From the NCBI GenBank assembly GCA_963169595.1, contig CAUJFM010000196.1, positions 1 through 6,188 of the forward strand: 6,188 bases of DNA. Direction: 5' to 3'. Made by a program: the position numbers and the translations under genes. The stretch is from Bacteroidota bacterium (GTDB lineage: Bacteria > Bacteroidota > Bacteroidia > Flavobacteriales_F > PHOS-HE28). Each line of letters opens with the position of its first letter. Position 1 is the stretch's first letter. This document shows, one piece after another, positions 1 to 6,188 of the stretch. A model generated the notes under the pieces. That model saw nothing but the letters and a program-made list of their open reading frames with translations. It searched no databases and had not been told where the DNA came from.

Positions 1-1523
1 TCGTCCACGCTGTGGTCCAGCACCATGCGCAGCAGGCGTGCGAACCCTTGCAGGTAGGCGAGCGCTTCCACACTATGCCCGGCTTGGGTCATGCGTGCAG
101 CGCTGTTGAGGCAGTTGTAGATGAAGTGCGGGTTCATCTGACTGCGCAGCAGTTTCATTTCCAGCAGACCATTGATCTCGGTGATCTCGGCGTTGCTGTT
201 CTCCAGTTGCTTGTTCAGGTTTTCGAGCGCGTTGGCGTGCTTGCGCTTCTGCAGGAAGTTGCGCAGCAGCAGCAGCGCCGCCATCAGCACGAGCAGGGCC
301 ACGGCAATGCTGGCGTAGAGCTTCACCTGTCCGCTGCGGATCCGCGCGGCCTGTACGCCGTTCTCGGCGCGAAGCAGCGCATTGTCCTTCTCCTTGCGTT
401 CGGTCTCGAATTCGGTGCGGAGACGGGCGAGTTCGCGTTGCGTATCGGCGCCTTGCAGGCTGTCCTTCAGGAAGAGGTGGCGTTCAAAATGCGCGATGGC
501 GGCGTCCCCGTCACCCATCTTGGCGTAGAGCTTCGCAAGGCCCCTCTCGTAGTCGAGCACCAGTTGTGGGTCGCCCGCGCCGCTGCTCAAGGCGAGTCCT
601 TCACGCAGGCTGGATTCCCCGTTCTTCAGATCGCCCATGGCAACGTAGGCCGAGCCGATGCGCTGCAGCACGTACGCCTTGTCGATGGCGCTGTGGATCG
701 TGTCGTAGTGCGCCAGCGCCGCGCTGAAGTGGACCAGAGCTGCACGCGGTCCGTTCGCCAATTCAAGGTCGCCAAGATTTTCCTCGGCGATACCCCAGCC
801 ATGGTGGTCCTGGATCCTTCGATAGGCAGCGATGGCCTGCTCGTAGGCCGATCGTGCCGCGGTCGTATCACCTTGCTCCTTCAGCGTATTGGCCAGGCCC
901 ACCGCGCAATTGGCCTCCTTGCCGGCGCGGCCAAGGGTTTGTTCCAGGGCCATGGATCGCCGCAAATGCTCAGCGCTCTGCGCATAGTCCTTGATCTTGC
1001 GGTAAGCCACGCCCAACGAATAGAGCAGGATGGAAGCGCTGGCCGTGTCCTTTGCCTGTTCGCTCAAGGCTAGCGCCTCTTGGAAGCGCTTCAAACTGCT
1101 CACACTGTCCCCACGCTTCTCGGCCAGCCAGCCCAGGTTGCTCAACGTGACACTGGTGTACTGGGGCACACCGAGCTTCTGGAAGATCCCGAGTGCGATG
1201 CTCAGCAGCGAATCGGCGCGATCGAACTGGCCTTGCTCCGCAGCGAGCCATCCGAGGTTGTTGTGCGCATCGCCCAGCGCGCGGGGTTGCTTGATCCGCT
1301 TGGCCAACGCCAGGGCCTGATCGCCCACGAGGCGTGCGCTGTCCGGATCACTACGGATCAGGTTGAAGCAGATGCGGGCGAGCGCGTCGGCGCGGAGGGT
1401 GTCGTCCTTGGCCGCAGCGAGTTCCAAATGCAGGCCGGGCAGGAGTGAAGCGTCCTGGCCGGTCGCGCGCACCGTGAGGAACACCAGGATGAACACGCAG
1501 GCAACACAGCGCAACAGGACCAT
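1..1523 (-). CDS. TPR-containing LytS/YehU-like sensor histidine kinase, 3' end cut by window edge
   Basis: Reading the minus strand from the ATG at 1523 gives 507 codons with no stop before the left edge. Residues 1 to about 22 are a hydrophobic signal sequence ending near RATGQ. Residues about 80-357 are TPR-type helical repeats with recurring N-L-G-W/D-L and A-L-x-x-F patterns. Residues about 362-398 are charged and coiled-coil-like, 402-420 form a transmembrane segment, and 424-458 form a second coiled coil. The frame then reaches the His_kinase (PF06580) signature SQMNPHFIYNCLN, with the presumed phosphorylated histidine at residue 466. In this family, periplasmic TPRs sense an unknown signal and the cytosolic kinase usually phosphorylates a LytTR-type response regulator. 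The missing part should be the remainder of the kinase domain and the HATPase domain. The start is supported by the signal peptide directly behind it. The ligand is unknown. Confidence 0.93.
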   Translation of the reverse strand, partial: MVLLRCVACVFILVFLTVRATGQDASLLPGLHLELAAAKDDTLRADALARICFNLIRSDPDSARLVGDQALALAKRIKQPRALGDAHNNLGWLAAEQGQFDRADSLLSIALGIFQKLGVPQYTSVTLSNLGWLAEKRGDSVSSLKRFQEALALSEQAKDTASASILLYSLGVAYRKIKDYAQSAEHLRRSMALEQTLGRAGKEANCAVGLANTLKEQGDTTAARSAYEQAIAAYRRIQDHHGWGIAEENLGDLELANGPRAALVHFSAALAHYDTIHSAIDKAYVLQRIGSAYVAMGDLKNGESSLREGLALSSGAGDPQLVLDYERGLAKLYAKMGDGDAAIAHFERHLFLKDSLQGADTQRELARLRTEFETERKEKDNALLRAENGVQAARIRSGQVKLYASIAVALLVLMAALLLLRNFLQKRKHANALENLNKQLENSNAEITEINGLLEMKLLRSQMNPHFIYNCLNSAARMTQAGHSVEALAYLQGFARLLRMVLDHSVD

Positions 1524-1530
1524 GGGTCCG

Positions 1531-1537
1531 CAAGGTA
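1531..1537 (-). promoter_or_regulatory. Candidate Bacteroidota -7 element before the kinase gene
   Basis: On the minus strand TACCTTG lies 7 bp upstream of the kinase ATG. It resembles the Bacteroidota -7 box TAnnTTTG with one T missing. No convincing -33 TTTG/TTG lies at the usual 19-21 bp spacing; the nearest TTG is 24 bp away. The leader would be only a few bases long. Weak evidence. Confidence 0.3.
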
Positions 1538-1544
1538 GCGAGGG

Positions 1545-1573
1545 CTATGGTGGCACACGCGCAACCACCATAG
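1545..1573. repeat. Perfect 9-bp inverted repeat upstream of the kinase
   Basis: CTATGGTGG (1545-1553) and CCACCATAG (1565-1573) are exact reverse complements separated by 11 bp. The element lies 22-50 bp upstream of the kinase ATG, where RNA polymerase would contact the promoter. It could be a dimeric operator, for example for the cognate regulator or a repressor, or a short hairpin if transcription starts farther upstream. The symmetry is directly visible; the function is inferred. Confidence 0.5.
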
Positions 1574-1794
1574 TTCCGGGTATTGAACGGCGCTGGATCT
1601 TGCACTATTCCGTGAGGGTCGCTGCAGTGTACCGTTTCAGCCTTGACGGTACCACCGGCCCGATCAACTGTAACGGCAGGACCGGGGGATGCGAAATAAA
1701 GAGCCGGGCCGTTCAATCGAAAGGATGTGAAACGCCTCAAACACGCAGGGTGGGTGAGAAGGTGCGACAAAAGCCCCGTGCGCGCTGACCCGCC

Positions 1795-1980
1795 TCACTC
1801 CTCATCGTGTCTCTTCACCGAGTCCGTGGGACCTGCGATCACCCGTGCGGGTGCCGTGCTGTGCACGCTGTCCCGATCGATCGTAGGCGTGTGGGCCGGG
1901 TCCTTCGCTCCAGTGCTGGGGGTGTCGCAGCATACCAAGGTTGCCAGGCAGGCGAGCAACAAGAGTGACCCGTGCCGCAT
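1795..1980 (-). CDS. Small putative lipoprotein, 61 aa, no recognised family
   Basis: The ATG at 1980 opens a 61-residue frame beginning MRHGSLLLLACLATLVCCD: a short basic n-region, a hydrophobic core at residues 5-16, and a cysteine pair at 17-18. LVC-C is a loose lipobox, with L and V at -3 and -2 and an unusual C at -1. The remaining 43 residues are polar, rich in T, S, D, P and charged residues, with no predicted fold, like many small envelope lipoproteins of Bacteroidota. The same frame stays open to an ATG at 2046, but that start would bury the signal sequence behind 22 residues, so the internal ATG is preferred. No ribosome-binding site or promoter is obvious. It lies 271 bp upstream of the kinase gene on the same strand, so cotranscription is possible but unproven. 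A chance ORF cannot be excluded. Confidence 0.5.
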   Translation of the reverse strand: MRHGSLLLLACLATLVCCDTPSTGAKDPAHTPTIDRDSVHSTAPARVIAGPTDSVKRHDEE

Positions 1981-2174
1981 GGTCGCTGGCATGCACCGGG
2001 TTGCCCATGCACAGGCCTTTGGTTCCGATGTGCGACCCATGGTCATGCTATGGATGATGAGAACGAGCTCATGAGATCCTTCACATCTACCGAGAGAAGC
2101 AGCATTCGGTCACATCGTCATCGCCCGGGATCAACGATACTCCGTCCACAGAACGGCCCTGCTCTTACCGCGAC

Positions 2175-2434
2175 TCACCCCCCCACCATCATCTTCACCG
2201 TCACCTTCCTTTCCCCCTGCGCGACTTTCACCAGGTAACTCCCGGCGGCTTTGCCGCGCAGGTCGATCGGCAGTTGGTGCGTGCCCGGAGCGTAACGGGC
2301 TCATTGGGGCGAACCAATCGGAAGACCTTTCCACCCCGGGCCCCGATAGTTGTAAGGACATGGGCAGCCTCGCCGACATCCTTGCCGTGTTGCGCCGAGA
2401 GCGTGCGCGCCTCTTCGACCAATACGGGGTTACT
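2175..2434 (-). pseudogene. Frameshifted remnant of a T9SS type A C-terminal sorting domain
   Basis: The last 41 codons before the TGA at 2175-2177 encode GTHQLPIDLRGKAAGSYLVK followed by VAQGERKVTVKMMVGG, a textbook T9SS C-terminal tail (G-T-H-x-L-x-I-D-L, G-x-Y-L-V-x-V, final K-x-x-V). In that frame a TGA at 2301-2303 blocks anything longer. The adjoining frame continues the expected upstream pattern: an S-N-P like the usual Y-P-N-P at about 2426-2434, then GARGGKVFRLV resembling the D-x-x-G-R-x-V segment, reaching VTLR at about 2285. A one-base change in the C/G run near 2283-2290 would join the two frames. Such tails normally end large secreted proteins. Only about 150 bp separate it from the DUF2255 gene, with no room for a passenger domain, so it looks like the orphan end of a lost cargo gene. 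The 41-residue tail is secure; the upstream part is inferred. Confidence 0.65.
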
Positions 2435-2465
2435 GAGACGGCATGAAAGAACCGGTCGATCCAAT

Positions 2466-2506
2466 GGTGAAAAGGTGAAAGGGTGAAAAGCGTGAGCAGG
2501 TGAAAT
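2466..2506. repeat. Short 8-bp tandem repeat GGTGAAAN
   Basis: Three adjacent units, GGTGAAAA, GGTGAAAG and GGTGAAAA (2466-2489), are followed after 9 bp by a fourth, GGTGAAAT (2499-2506). The run lies in the noncoding interval between the DUF2255 stop and the T9SS tail remnant. It may be a replication-slippage tract or debris of a dispersed repeat. No function is assigned. Confidence 0.6.
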
Positions 2507-2588
2507 GCCTCGCACCCCTTCACGCTATCACCCCCGTGGTCCAGATCGCTGAGCTCGGCCGGATCTTCATCACCGGCTCAGTAATCCT

Positions 2589-2972
2589 TCACTCCTTCGG
2601 CACCACGCGCATCGTGGCCGACCGCGCGCGGGCGCCGATCATTGGATCCAGGTAGGGGCTGCCTTTGTACTTCGCGCGGTAGGCCGCATCGATCGCGTCG
2701 TTCACCGGACCGGTCGTCGGCTCGAAGGCGACTTGGAAGGTGTTCCCAGCGGCCTCGATCTTGCCGGCCTTCTGGTCCACGGCGGAGCGGTACCAGGTGG
2801 AATGCGGACCGTTGTAGGCCCGCACGTACAGCTCGCCGTCCACCTCCACGCACCAGATCCAGGTGGGTGTGCCGTAGGTACGGCCGTCCTCGCGGAAGGG
2901 CGCCACGTGCAGGTCGTCCGCCCGCACGATCGCGTGCAGCACATCGGTGGGCCAAGGCTTGTTGTTCTTCAT
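2589..2972 (-). CDS. DUF2255 family protein
   Basis: A complete 127-residue protein with no signal peptide, so probably cytosolic. It matches my memory of the DUF2255 pattern: an N-terminal helix (PWPTDVLHAIVRADDLHVAP), then FREDG near 26-30, P-T-W-I-W-C-V-E-V at 36-44, LYVRAYNGPHSTWYRSA at 48-64, and a C-terminal AAYRAKYKGSPYL with a final ATMRVVP strand. The length is normal for this family of unknown function. The frame remains open upstream to 3083, but that extension runs through the end of the neighbouring CMD gene. The ATG at 2972, preceded by the A-rich AACAAGCGAACACG, is the natural start. It lies 47 bp downstream of the CMD stop and is probably the last gene of the operon. It is the only member of the cluster without an export signal. 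The biochemical role is unknown. Confidence 0.9.
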   Translation of the reverse strand: MKNNKPWPTDVLHAIVRADDLHVAPFREDGRTYGTPTWIWCVEVDGELYVRAYNGPHSTWYRSAVDQKAGKIEAAGNTFQVAFEPTTGPVNDAIDAAYRAKYKGSPYLDPMIGARARSATMRVVPKE

Positions 2973-3019
2973 CGTGTTCGCTTGTTGACTGATGGACCGA
3001 TCACGCATGCCGCTCCTGC

Positions 3020-3850
3020 TCAATTGTTGCGGATGATGGTGATCGCATTGATCGCGGCGGGGAAGCCGATGTAGCCGATGCATTGCACCATGGCGGCGAT
3101 CATTTCCTCCTTGGTGTTGCCTGCCTTCAGGCTTCCGCGCACGTGCGCCTTCAGCTGGAACTCCGCGCCCAGCGTGGCCAGCACGCAGTACATCAGCAGC
3201 TCACGCGTTTTCACGTCCAAGCCGCCGCGGGTGTAGAAGTCGCCGAAGTTGCCCCCGGTGAGCAGGTCCGGCACGGCGTGATCGAAACCGGCGGGCAGCG
3301 TCTTCATCGCGTCGGCGATCTCGCTGCCGTAGAGACTGTCCTGGATGGCCTTGCCCTTCGCCATGCGGTCGCTTTCCGACACGGTGCCCTGCGCCGCCAA
3401 CGGCAGCGCGATGCCGCGTTCCTTGAACACCTCGTTGATCACGCCCACGGCGTTCAGCGTGCGCGGGTAGCCGATGTAGGGCCCGCACTGGTACACCGCC
3501 TCGCGCACCTCGATGGGTGTGACGCCCACGTTCAGCGCCGCGTTGGTGTGCGCCTTCAGCTGGGGCAACGCCTGTTGCGCGGTGAGCGTGACGATGGTGA
3601 TCAGCTCGCGCTGCCGGTCGTTCAGCACGCCCGAGTGGAACACATCCCCGAAAATGAATTGCTGCAGGATGTTCATCAGCTCCGGGTCGTTGCCTTGCCC
3701 GGTCAAGGCCTCCCCGCCGAACAGGGCGTGGTAGGTCTGCTTCGTCAATGCTTCGCGGGTCATTTGTTGGTGTTGCTTTTCGTTGACCTGCGCGCCCGCC
3801 GGATTGGCGAGCAGCGCGGCGGCCAGCAGGAAGGTGATCGTTCGGTCCAT
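3020..3850 (-). CDS. Exported double-domain carboxymuconolactone decarboxylase-like protein
   Basis: 276 residues. Residues 1-20 are a Sec signal peptide (MDRTITFLLAAALLANPAGA, cleavage likely after AGA). Two CMD/AhpD-like helical domains follow, at roughly 55-145 and 175-272. Each carries the same block: QLKAH at 97-101 and 232-236, and Q-C-x-x-Y-I-G-[YF]-P at 121-129 and 256-264. This indicates tandem duplication of the CMD unit. Neither domain has the AhpD CxxC, so alkylhydroperoxidase-type disulphide chemistry is not supported. H101/H236 and C122/C257 are the conserved candidates. Classical CMD (PcaC) decarboxylates gamma-carboxymuconolactone, but most members found beside AKR and cupin genes have unknown substrates, and no other beta-ketoadipate gene is seen here. 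The ATG at 3850 is 7 bp after the cupin stop, implying cotranscription. Confidence 0.92.
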   Translation of the reverse strand: MDRTITFLLAAALLANPAGAQVNEKQHQQMTREALTKQTYHALFGGEALTGQGNDPELMNILQQFIFGDVFHSGVLNDRQRELITIVTLTAQQALPQLKAHTNAALNVGVTPIEVREAVYQCGPYIGYPRTLNAVGVINEVFKERGIALPLAAQGTVSESDRMAKGKAIQDSLYGSEIADAMKTLPAGFDHAVPDLLTGGNFGDFYTRGGLDVKTRELLMYCVLATLGAEFQLKAHVRGSLKAGNTKEEMIAAMVQCIGYIGFPAAINAITIIRNN

Positions 3851-3857
3851 CGTGGTG

Positions 3858-4361
3858 TCATTGTTCCGCTCCGGCGTATTCCGCGTCCGTCACGGGCTTC
3901 AGCCAGGTGGCGTTCACGTCGCCGAAGTAGTTGGTGATCGCGATGTGTACCAGCCGGGAATCGGCCGATGCGCCGTGCCAGTGTTCCGTGTTCTCCGGCA
4001 CCACCACCACTTCGCCCCGCCGGATGCGCTGCGCGGGCTTGCCGCGTTCCTGGTACCAGCCCTCACCCTCGGTGACGATCAATACCTGGCCTTTGGGATG
4101 CGTGTGCCAGTTGGTGCGCGCACCCGGCTCGAAGGTCACCGCGCCCGCCGCGTAGTCGTTGTTCCGGTCGCGGCGCACCAGGGGTTGCACAAAGGCATCG
4201 CCGGTGAACAAGCTGTCGGCGGCCTTGTTGCCCATTGGGAAGAGGGATGTGGTTTTCTCCGTGTTCATGGTGGCTGTGTGTTGGTCATTGGTGCATGCCG
4301 TGGTGCCGAGCAGCAGCCCGAGCGCGGCGATGAGCGGGAGGAAGGTGGTGGTCCGGTCCAT
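3858..4361 (-). CDS. Exported single-domain cupin, hydroxynitrile-lyase-like family
   Basis: 167 residues. Residues 1-23 are hydrophobic and end in LLLGTTAC; C23 suggests a lipoprotein, although the T at -3 makes the lipobox imperfect. The cupin core spans about 70-145. Motif 1 is GARTNWHTHPKGQ, giving H86, H88 and Q92; motif 2 is GEVVVVPENTEHWHG, giving H127. The H-x-H, Q, H spacing (2, 6 and 41 residues from the first His) matches what I recall for the Mn-binding cupin hydroxynitrile lyases such as GtHNL, where Q replaces the usual Glu. Cyanohydrin cleavage or a related small-molecule reaction is therefore possible but not shown. Cytosolic relatives typically start around the equivalent of M32 (MNTEKTTSLFPMG), so the first 31 residues look like an added export signal. 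It lies 18 bp after the AKR stop and 7 bp before the CMD start. Confidence 0.9.
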   Translation of the reverse strand: MDRTTTFLPLIAALGLLLGTTACTNDQHTATMNTEKTTSLFPMGNKAADSLFTGDAFVQPLVRRDRNNDYAAGAVTFEPGARTNWHTHPKGQVLIVTEGEGWYQERGKPAQRIRRGEVVVVPENTEHWHGASADSRLVHIAITNYFGDVNATWLKPVTDAEYAGAEQ

Positions 4362-4379
4362 GTTGTACTTGTTCGTGGG

Positions 4380-5585
<1,206 letters not shown>

Positions 5586-5689
5586 GTGCGTGTTGTGTTT
5601 GCGGTTGATCGGGGTGCCGCCGGGTCCATCCATCGTTCGTTCCGTCATTGGATCGACCCGGCCCTGCATCGGTTCGTTCTATCCGGTAG

Positions 5690-5697
5690 CAAAGGTG
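5690..5697 (-). promoter_or_regulatory. Candidate promoter -7 element for the AKR operon
   Basis: On the minus strand CACCTTTG occurs about 105 bp upstream of the AKR start. It differs from the Bacteroidota -7 consensus TAnnTTTG only at the first base. No clear -33 TTTG/TTG is visible at the normal spacing. It is the best promoter match in this gap, but weak. Confidence 0.3.
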
Positions 5698-5724
5698 CCC
5701 GCACCCCCAAGGGGCCATGGTATG

Positions 5725-5741
5725 CGGATCACGGGGATCCG
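5725..5741. repeat. 6-bp inverted repeat upstream of the AKR operon
   Basis: CGGATC (5725-5730) and GATCCG (5736-5741) are exact reverse complements with a 5-bp spacer. The site lies about 28 bp upstream of the candidate -7 element, where an operator for a dimeric regulator could sit. The symmetry is visible, but a 6-bp arm in GC-rich DNA can be chance. No regulator gene is in the window. Confidence 0.35.
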
Positions 5742-5806
5742 TAACGCGTTCACTGGTGGGGCCAGGGCGGCGAACCGGATACCGATGTAGGGAATGATGA
5801 GGGTCA

Positions 5807-6017
5807 GGGCGTGCCCCGGCTCGTCCCGTCGCTTCGCAGAGCCTTCGCTCGGGAGCAGCCGGGTCGCGCCTGCCTGACGGTAGGCAGGTGCTCCGCTTTA
5901 GTCCCGGCCATGCGGCCTGCGGCTGCTCGCACTGCGGGGGCTTCCTCCGGTCGCCTCCTCGTTGCGGCATCCGCACAGGCCTTCCCGGCCGGGAGCTGCC
6001 GCTGCGCCCGCTCACGC
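5807..6017. repeat. Putative Bacteroidota dispersed intergenic repeat, about 211 bp
   Basis: The stretch begins GGGCGTGCCCC, passes through CCGGGTCGCG and TGCTCCGCTTTAGTC, and ends near CGCTCACGC. From memory, noncoding repeats scattered through many Bacteroidota genomes share this skeleton: GGGCGT..CCC, then GGGTCGGGC, then TCCGCT.TAGTC, then a terminal ..CTCACGC. The stretch is much more GC-rich than the palindrome beside it and contains many CGCT/GCTC words but no coding frame. Boundaries are approximate and the plus-strand orientation is only the one in which the skeleton reads. Function and mobility are unknown. Family membership is a recollection, not a database result. Confidence 0.5.
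5872..5891. repeat. Nested 7-bp palindrome inside the dispersed repeat
   Basis: CCTGCCT and AGGCAGG are exact reverse complements around the 6-bp centre GACGGT. The unit sits between the GGGTCGCG and TGCTCCGCT segments of the larger repeat, as if inserted there. Similar CCTGCC..GGCAGG hairpins are, from memory, common as small repeats in Bacteroidota genomes. Confidence 0.55.
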
Positions 6018-6025
6018 GCGGCATG

Positions 6026-6070
6026 GATCAACTATTGTCAATGAAGCGGCTTCACTGACAATAGTTGATC
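6026..6070. repeat. 45-bp near-perfect palindrome (long hairpin) at a gene end
   Basis: The outer arms are GATCAACTATTGTCA (6026-6040) and TGACAATAGTTGATC (6056-6070), exact reverse complements over 15 bp. Inside, TGAAGC (6042-6047) and GCTTCA (6049-6054) also pair. Only the A/C mismatch at 6041/6055 and the single central G interrupt the symmetry, leaving 21 paired positions on each side. The arms are AT-rich in a GC-rich setting. The left-reading partial gene has its TGA at 6069-6071, overlapping the palindrome edge, so the hairpin would form at the mRNA 3' end. No T-run follows on either strand, so a classical intrinsic terminator is not supported. An RNA-stabilising hairpin, a transposase-recognised element or a protein-binding site remain possible. 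Confidence 0.85.
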
Positions 6071-6188
6071 ACTTCCCCTGTTCGAGCAAATACACTTGAC
6101 GCCCGTAACATCCGGCACGACCCGAAGGGTCGGTAAGAGGACTCCGCGTGATCCGGTGCAGCGGCAGCCGCACTTGTTCCCCAGCGAG
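6069..6188 (-). CDS. Possible C-terminal end of an unidentified protein, cut by window edge
   Basis: From the right edge the minus strand is open for 39 codons, ending ...AGCYGRQVYLLEQGK and a TGA at 6069-6071. The residue mix is protein-like, but no motif names a family. Support comes from the long palindrome that starts exactly at the stop, as is typical of gene ends. Against it, one plus-strand frame over the same bases is also open, with higher third-position GC, and the stretch is short. The 6-bp inverted repeat CGACCC-GAA-GGGTCG at 6118-6132 lies within it. Function unknown. Confidence 0.4.
   Translation of the reverse strand, partial: LAGEQVRLPLHRITRSPLTDPSGRAGCYGRQVYLLEQGK

Larger units (their letters stand above)
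5586..6068. other. 483-bp gene-free interval upstream of the AKR operon
   Basis: No open frame here looks like a real protein; the frames present are arginine-, alanine- and serine-rich shadows without domain signatures. The left part (5586-5806) is ordinary upstream sequence holding the candidate promoter and the CGGATC inverted repeat, plus a CCCC-AA-GGGG mini-hairpin near 5705-5714. The right part is filled by the putative dispersed repeat and the long palindrome, listed separately. No tRNA or other RNA gene was recognised. Confidence 0.7.

Noticed and set aside
12..1073. Long plus-strand open frame opposite the kinase gene
   Set aside because: It is antisense to a clear TPR-histidine kinase. 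Its translation is rich in Q, H, V and A with no motif, typical of a GC-rich shadow frame.
2558..2577. GCCGG-N10-CCGGC inverted repeat downstream of the DUF2255 stop as an operon terminator
   Set aside because: The stem is only 5 bp, the loop is long and no T-run follows in the direction of transcription. A chance match in GC-rich DNA is likely.
2973..3083. N-terminal extension of the DUF2255 protein to 3083
   Set aside because: The added residues read out of frame through the 3' end of the CMD gene and have low-complexity R/H/Q composition. The family start fits the ATG at 2972.
3083..3937. 284-codon plus-strand open frame over the CMD gene
   Set aside because: The opposite strand encodes an unmistakable duplicated CMD protein. 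The plus frame is full of R, H, Q and V with no domain.
5586..5669. N-terminal extension of the AKR to the ATG at 5669
   Set aside because: It would place 28 polar residues before the twin-arginine motif, whereas Tat signals normally begin within about ten residues of the start.
5807..6070. Integron attC site or CRISPR-like array
   Set aside because: No GTTRRRY/RYYYAAC core pair was found at the ends, no integrase is visible, and there are no regularly spaced direct repeats.
6071..6188. Plus-strand gene starting after the palindrome
   Set aside because: One plus frame is open to the edge, but it has no good start codon or promoter and its residues are P/R/T/Q-rich. The minus frame, with its stop at the palindrome, is the better though still uncertain reading.

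Overview
The window looks like a piece of a Bacteroidota chromosome, probably a high-GC Flavobacteriales-like lineage. Three things point there: a type IX secretion (T9SS) C-terminal sorting tail at about 2178-2300 on the minus strand, a TPR-plus-LytS type histidine kinase of a kind common in this phylum, and start codons preceded by A-rich or featureless sequence instead of a Shine-Dalgarno. This is inference from sequence; no taxonomic search was run. Every gene I can support lies on the minus strand; the long plus-strand open frames are shadows of GC-rich genes.

Reading leftwards with transcription. The right edge (6069-6188) holds what may be the last 39 codons of an unidentified gene. 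Its stop codon runs straight into a 45-bp near-perfect palindrome (6026-6070). Next comes a noncoding, GC-rich stretch (about 5807-6017) that resembles a dispersed Bacteroidota repeat with a smaller palindrome nested in it, then about 220 bp of promoter/operator-type sequence. A four-gene cluster follows: a Tat-exported aldo/keto reductase (4380-5585), a cupin with the metal-ligand pattern of the Mn-dependent hydroxynitrile-lyase-like family and its own signal sequence (3858-4361), an exported double-domain carboxymuconolactone-decarboxylase-like protein (3020-3850) and a cytosolic DUF2255 protein (2589-2972). The intergenic gaps are 18, 7 and 47 bp, so the four are very likely one operon. Three of the four carry three different kinds of export signal.

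Beyond the operon (about 2175-2590) is a degraded stretch: an 8-bp tandem repeat and the frameshifted tail of a T9SS cargo protein. A 61-residue putative lipoprotein (1795-1980) follows. The left quarter (1-1523) is the 5' part of a TPR-containing LytS/YehU-like sensor histidine kinase that runs off the window just after its conserved histidine motif. A perfect 9-bp inverted repeat sits in its upstream region.

Working picture: a small redox/lyase-type enzyme set (AKR, cupin, CMD) moved to the cell envelope, next to an unrelated envelope signalling gene. The substrate cannot be read from the sequence. The most novel-looking points are the export of the whole enzyme set and the layered repeats and palindromes at the right end.
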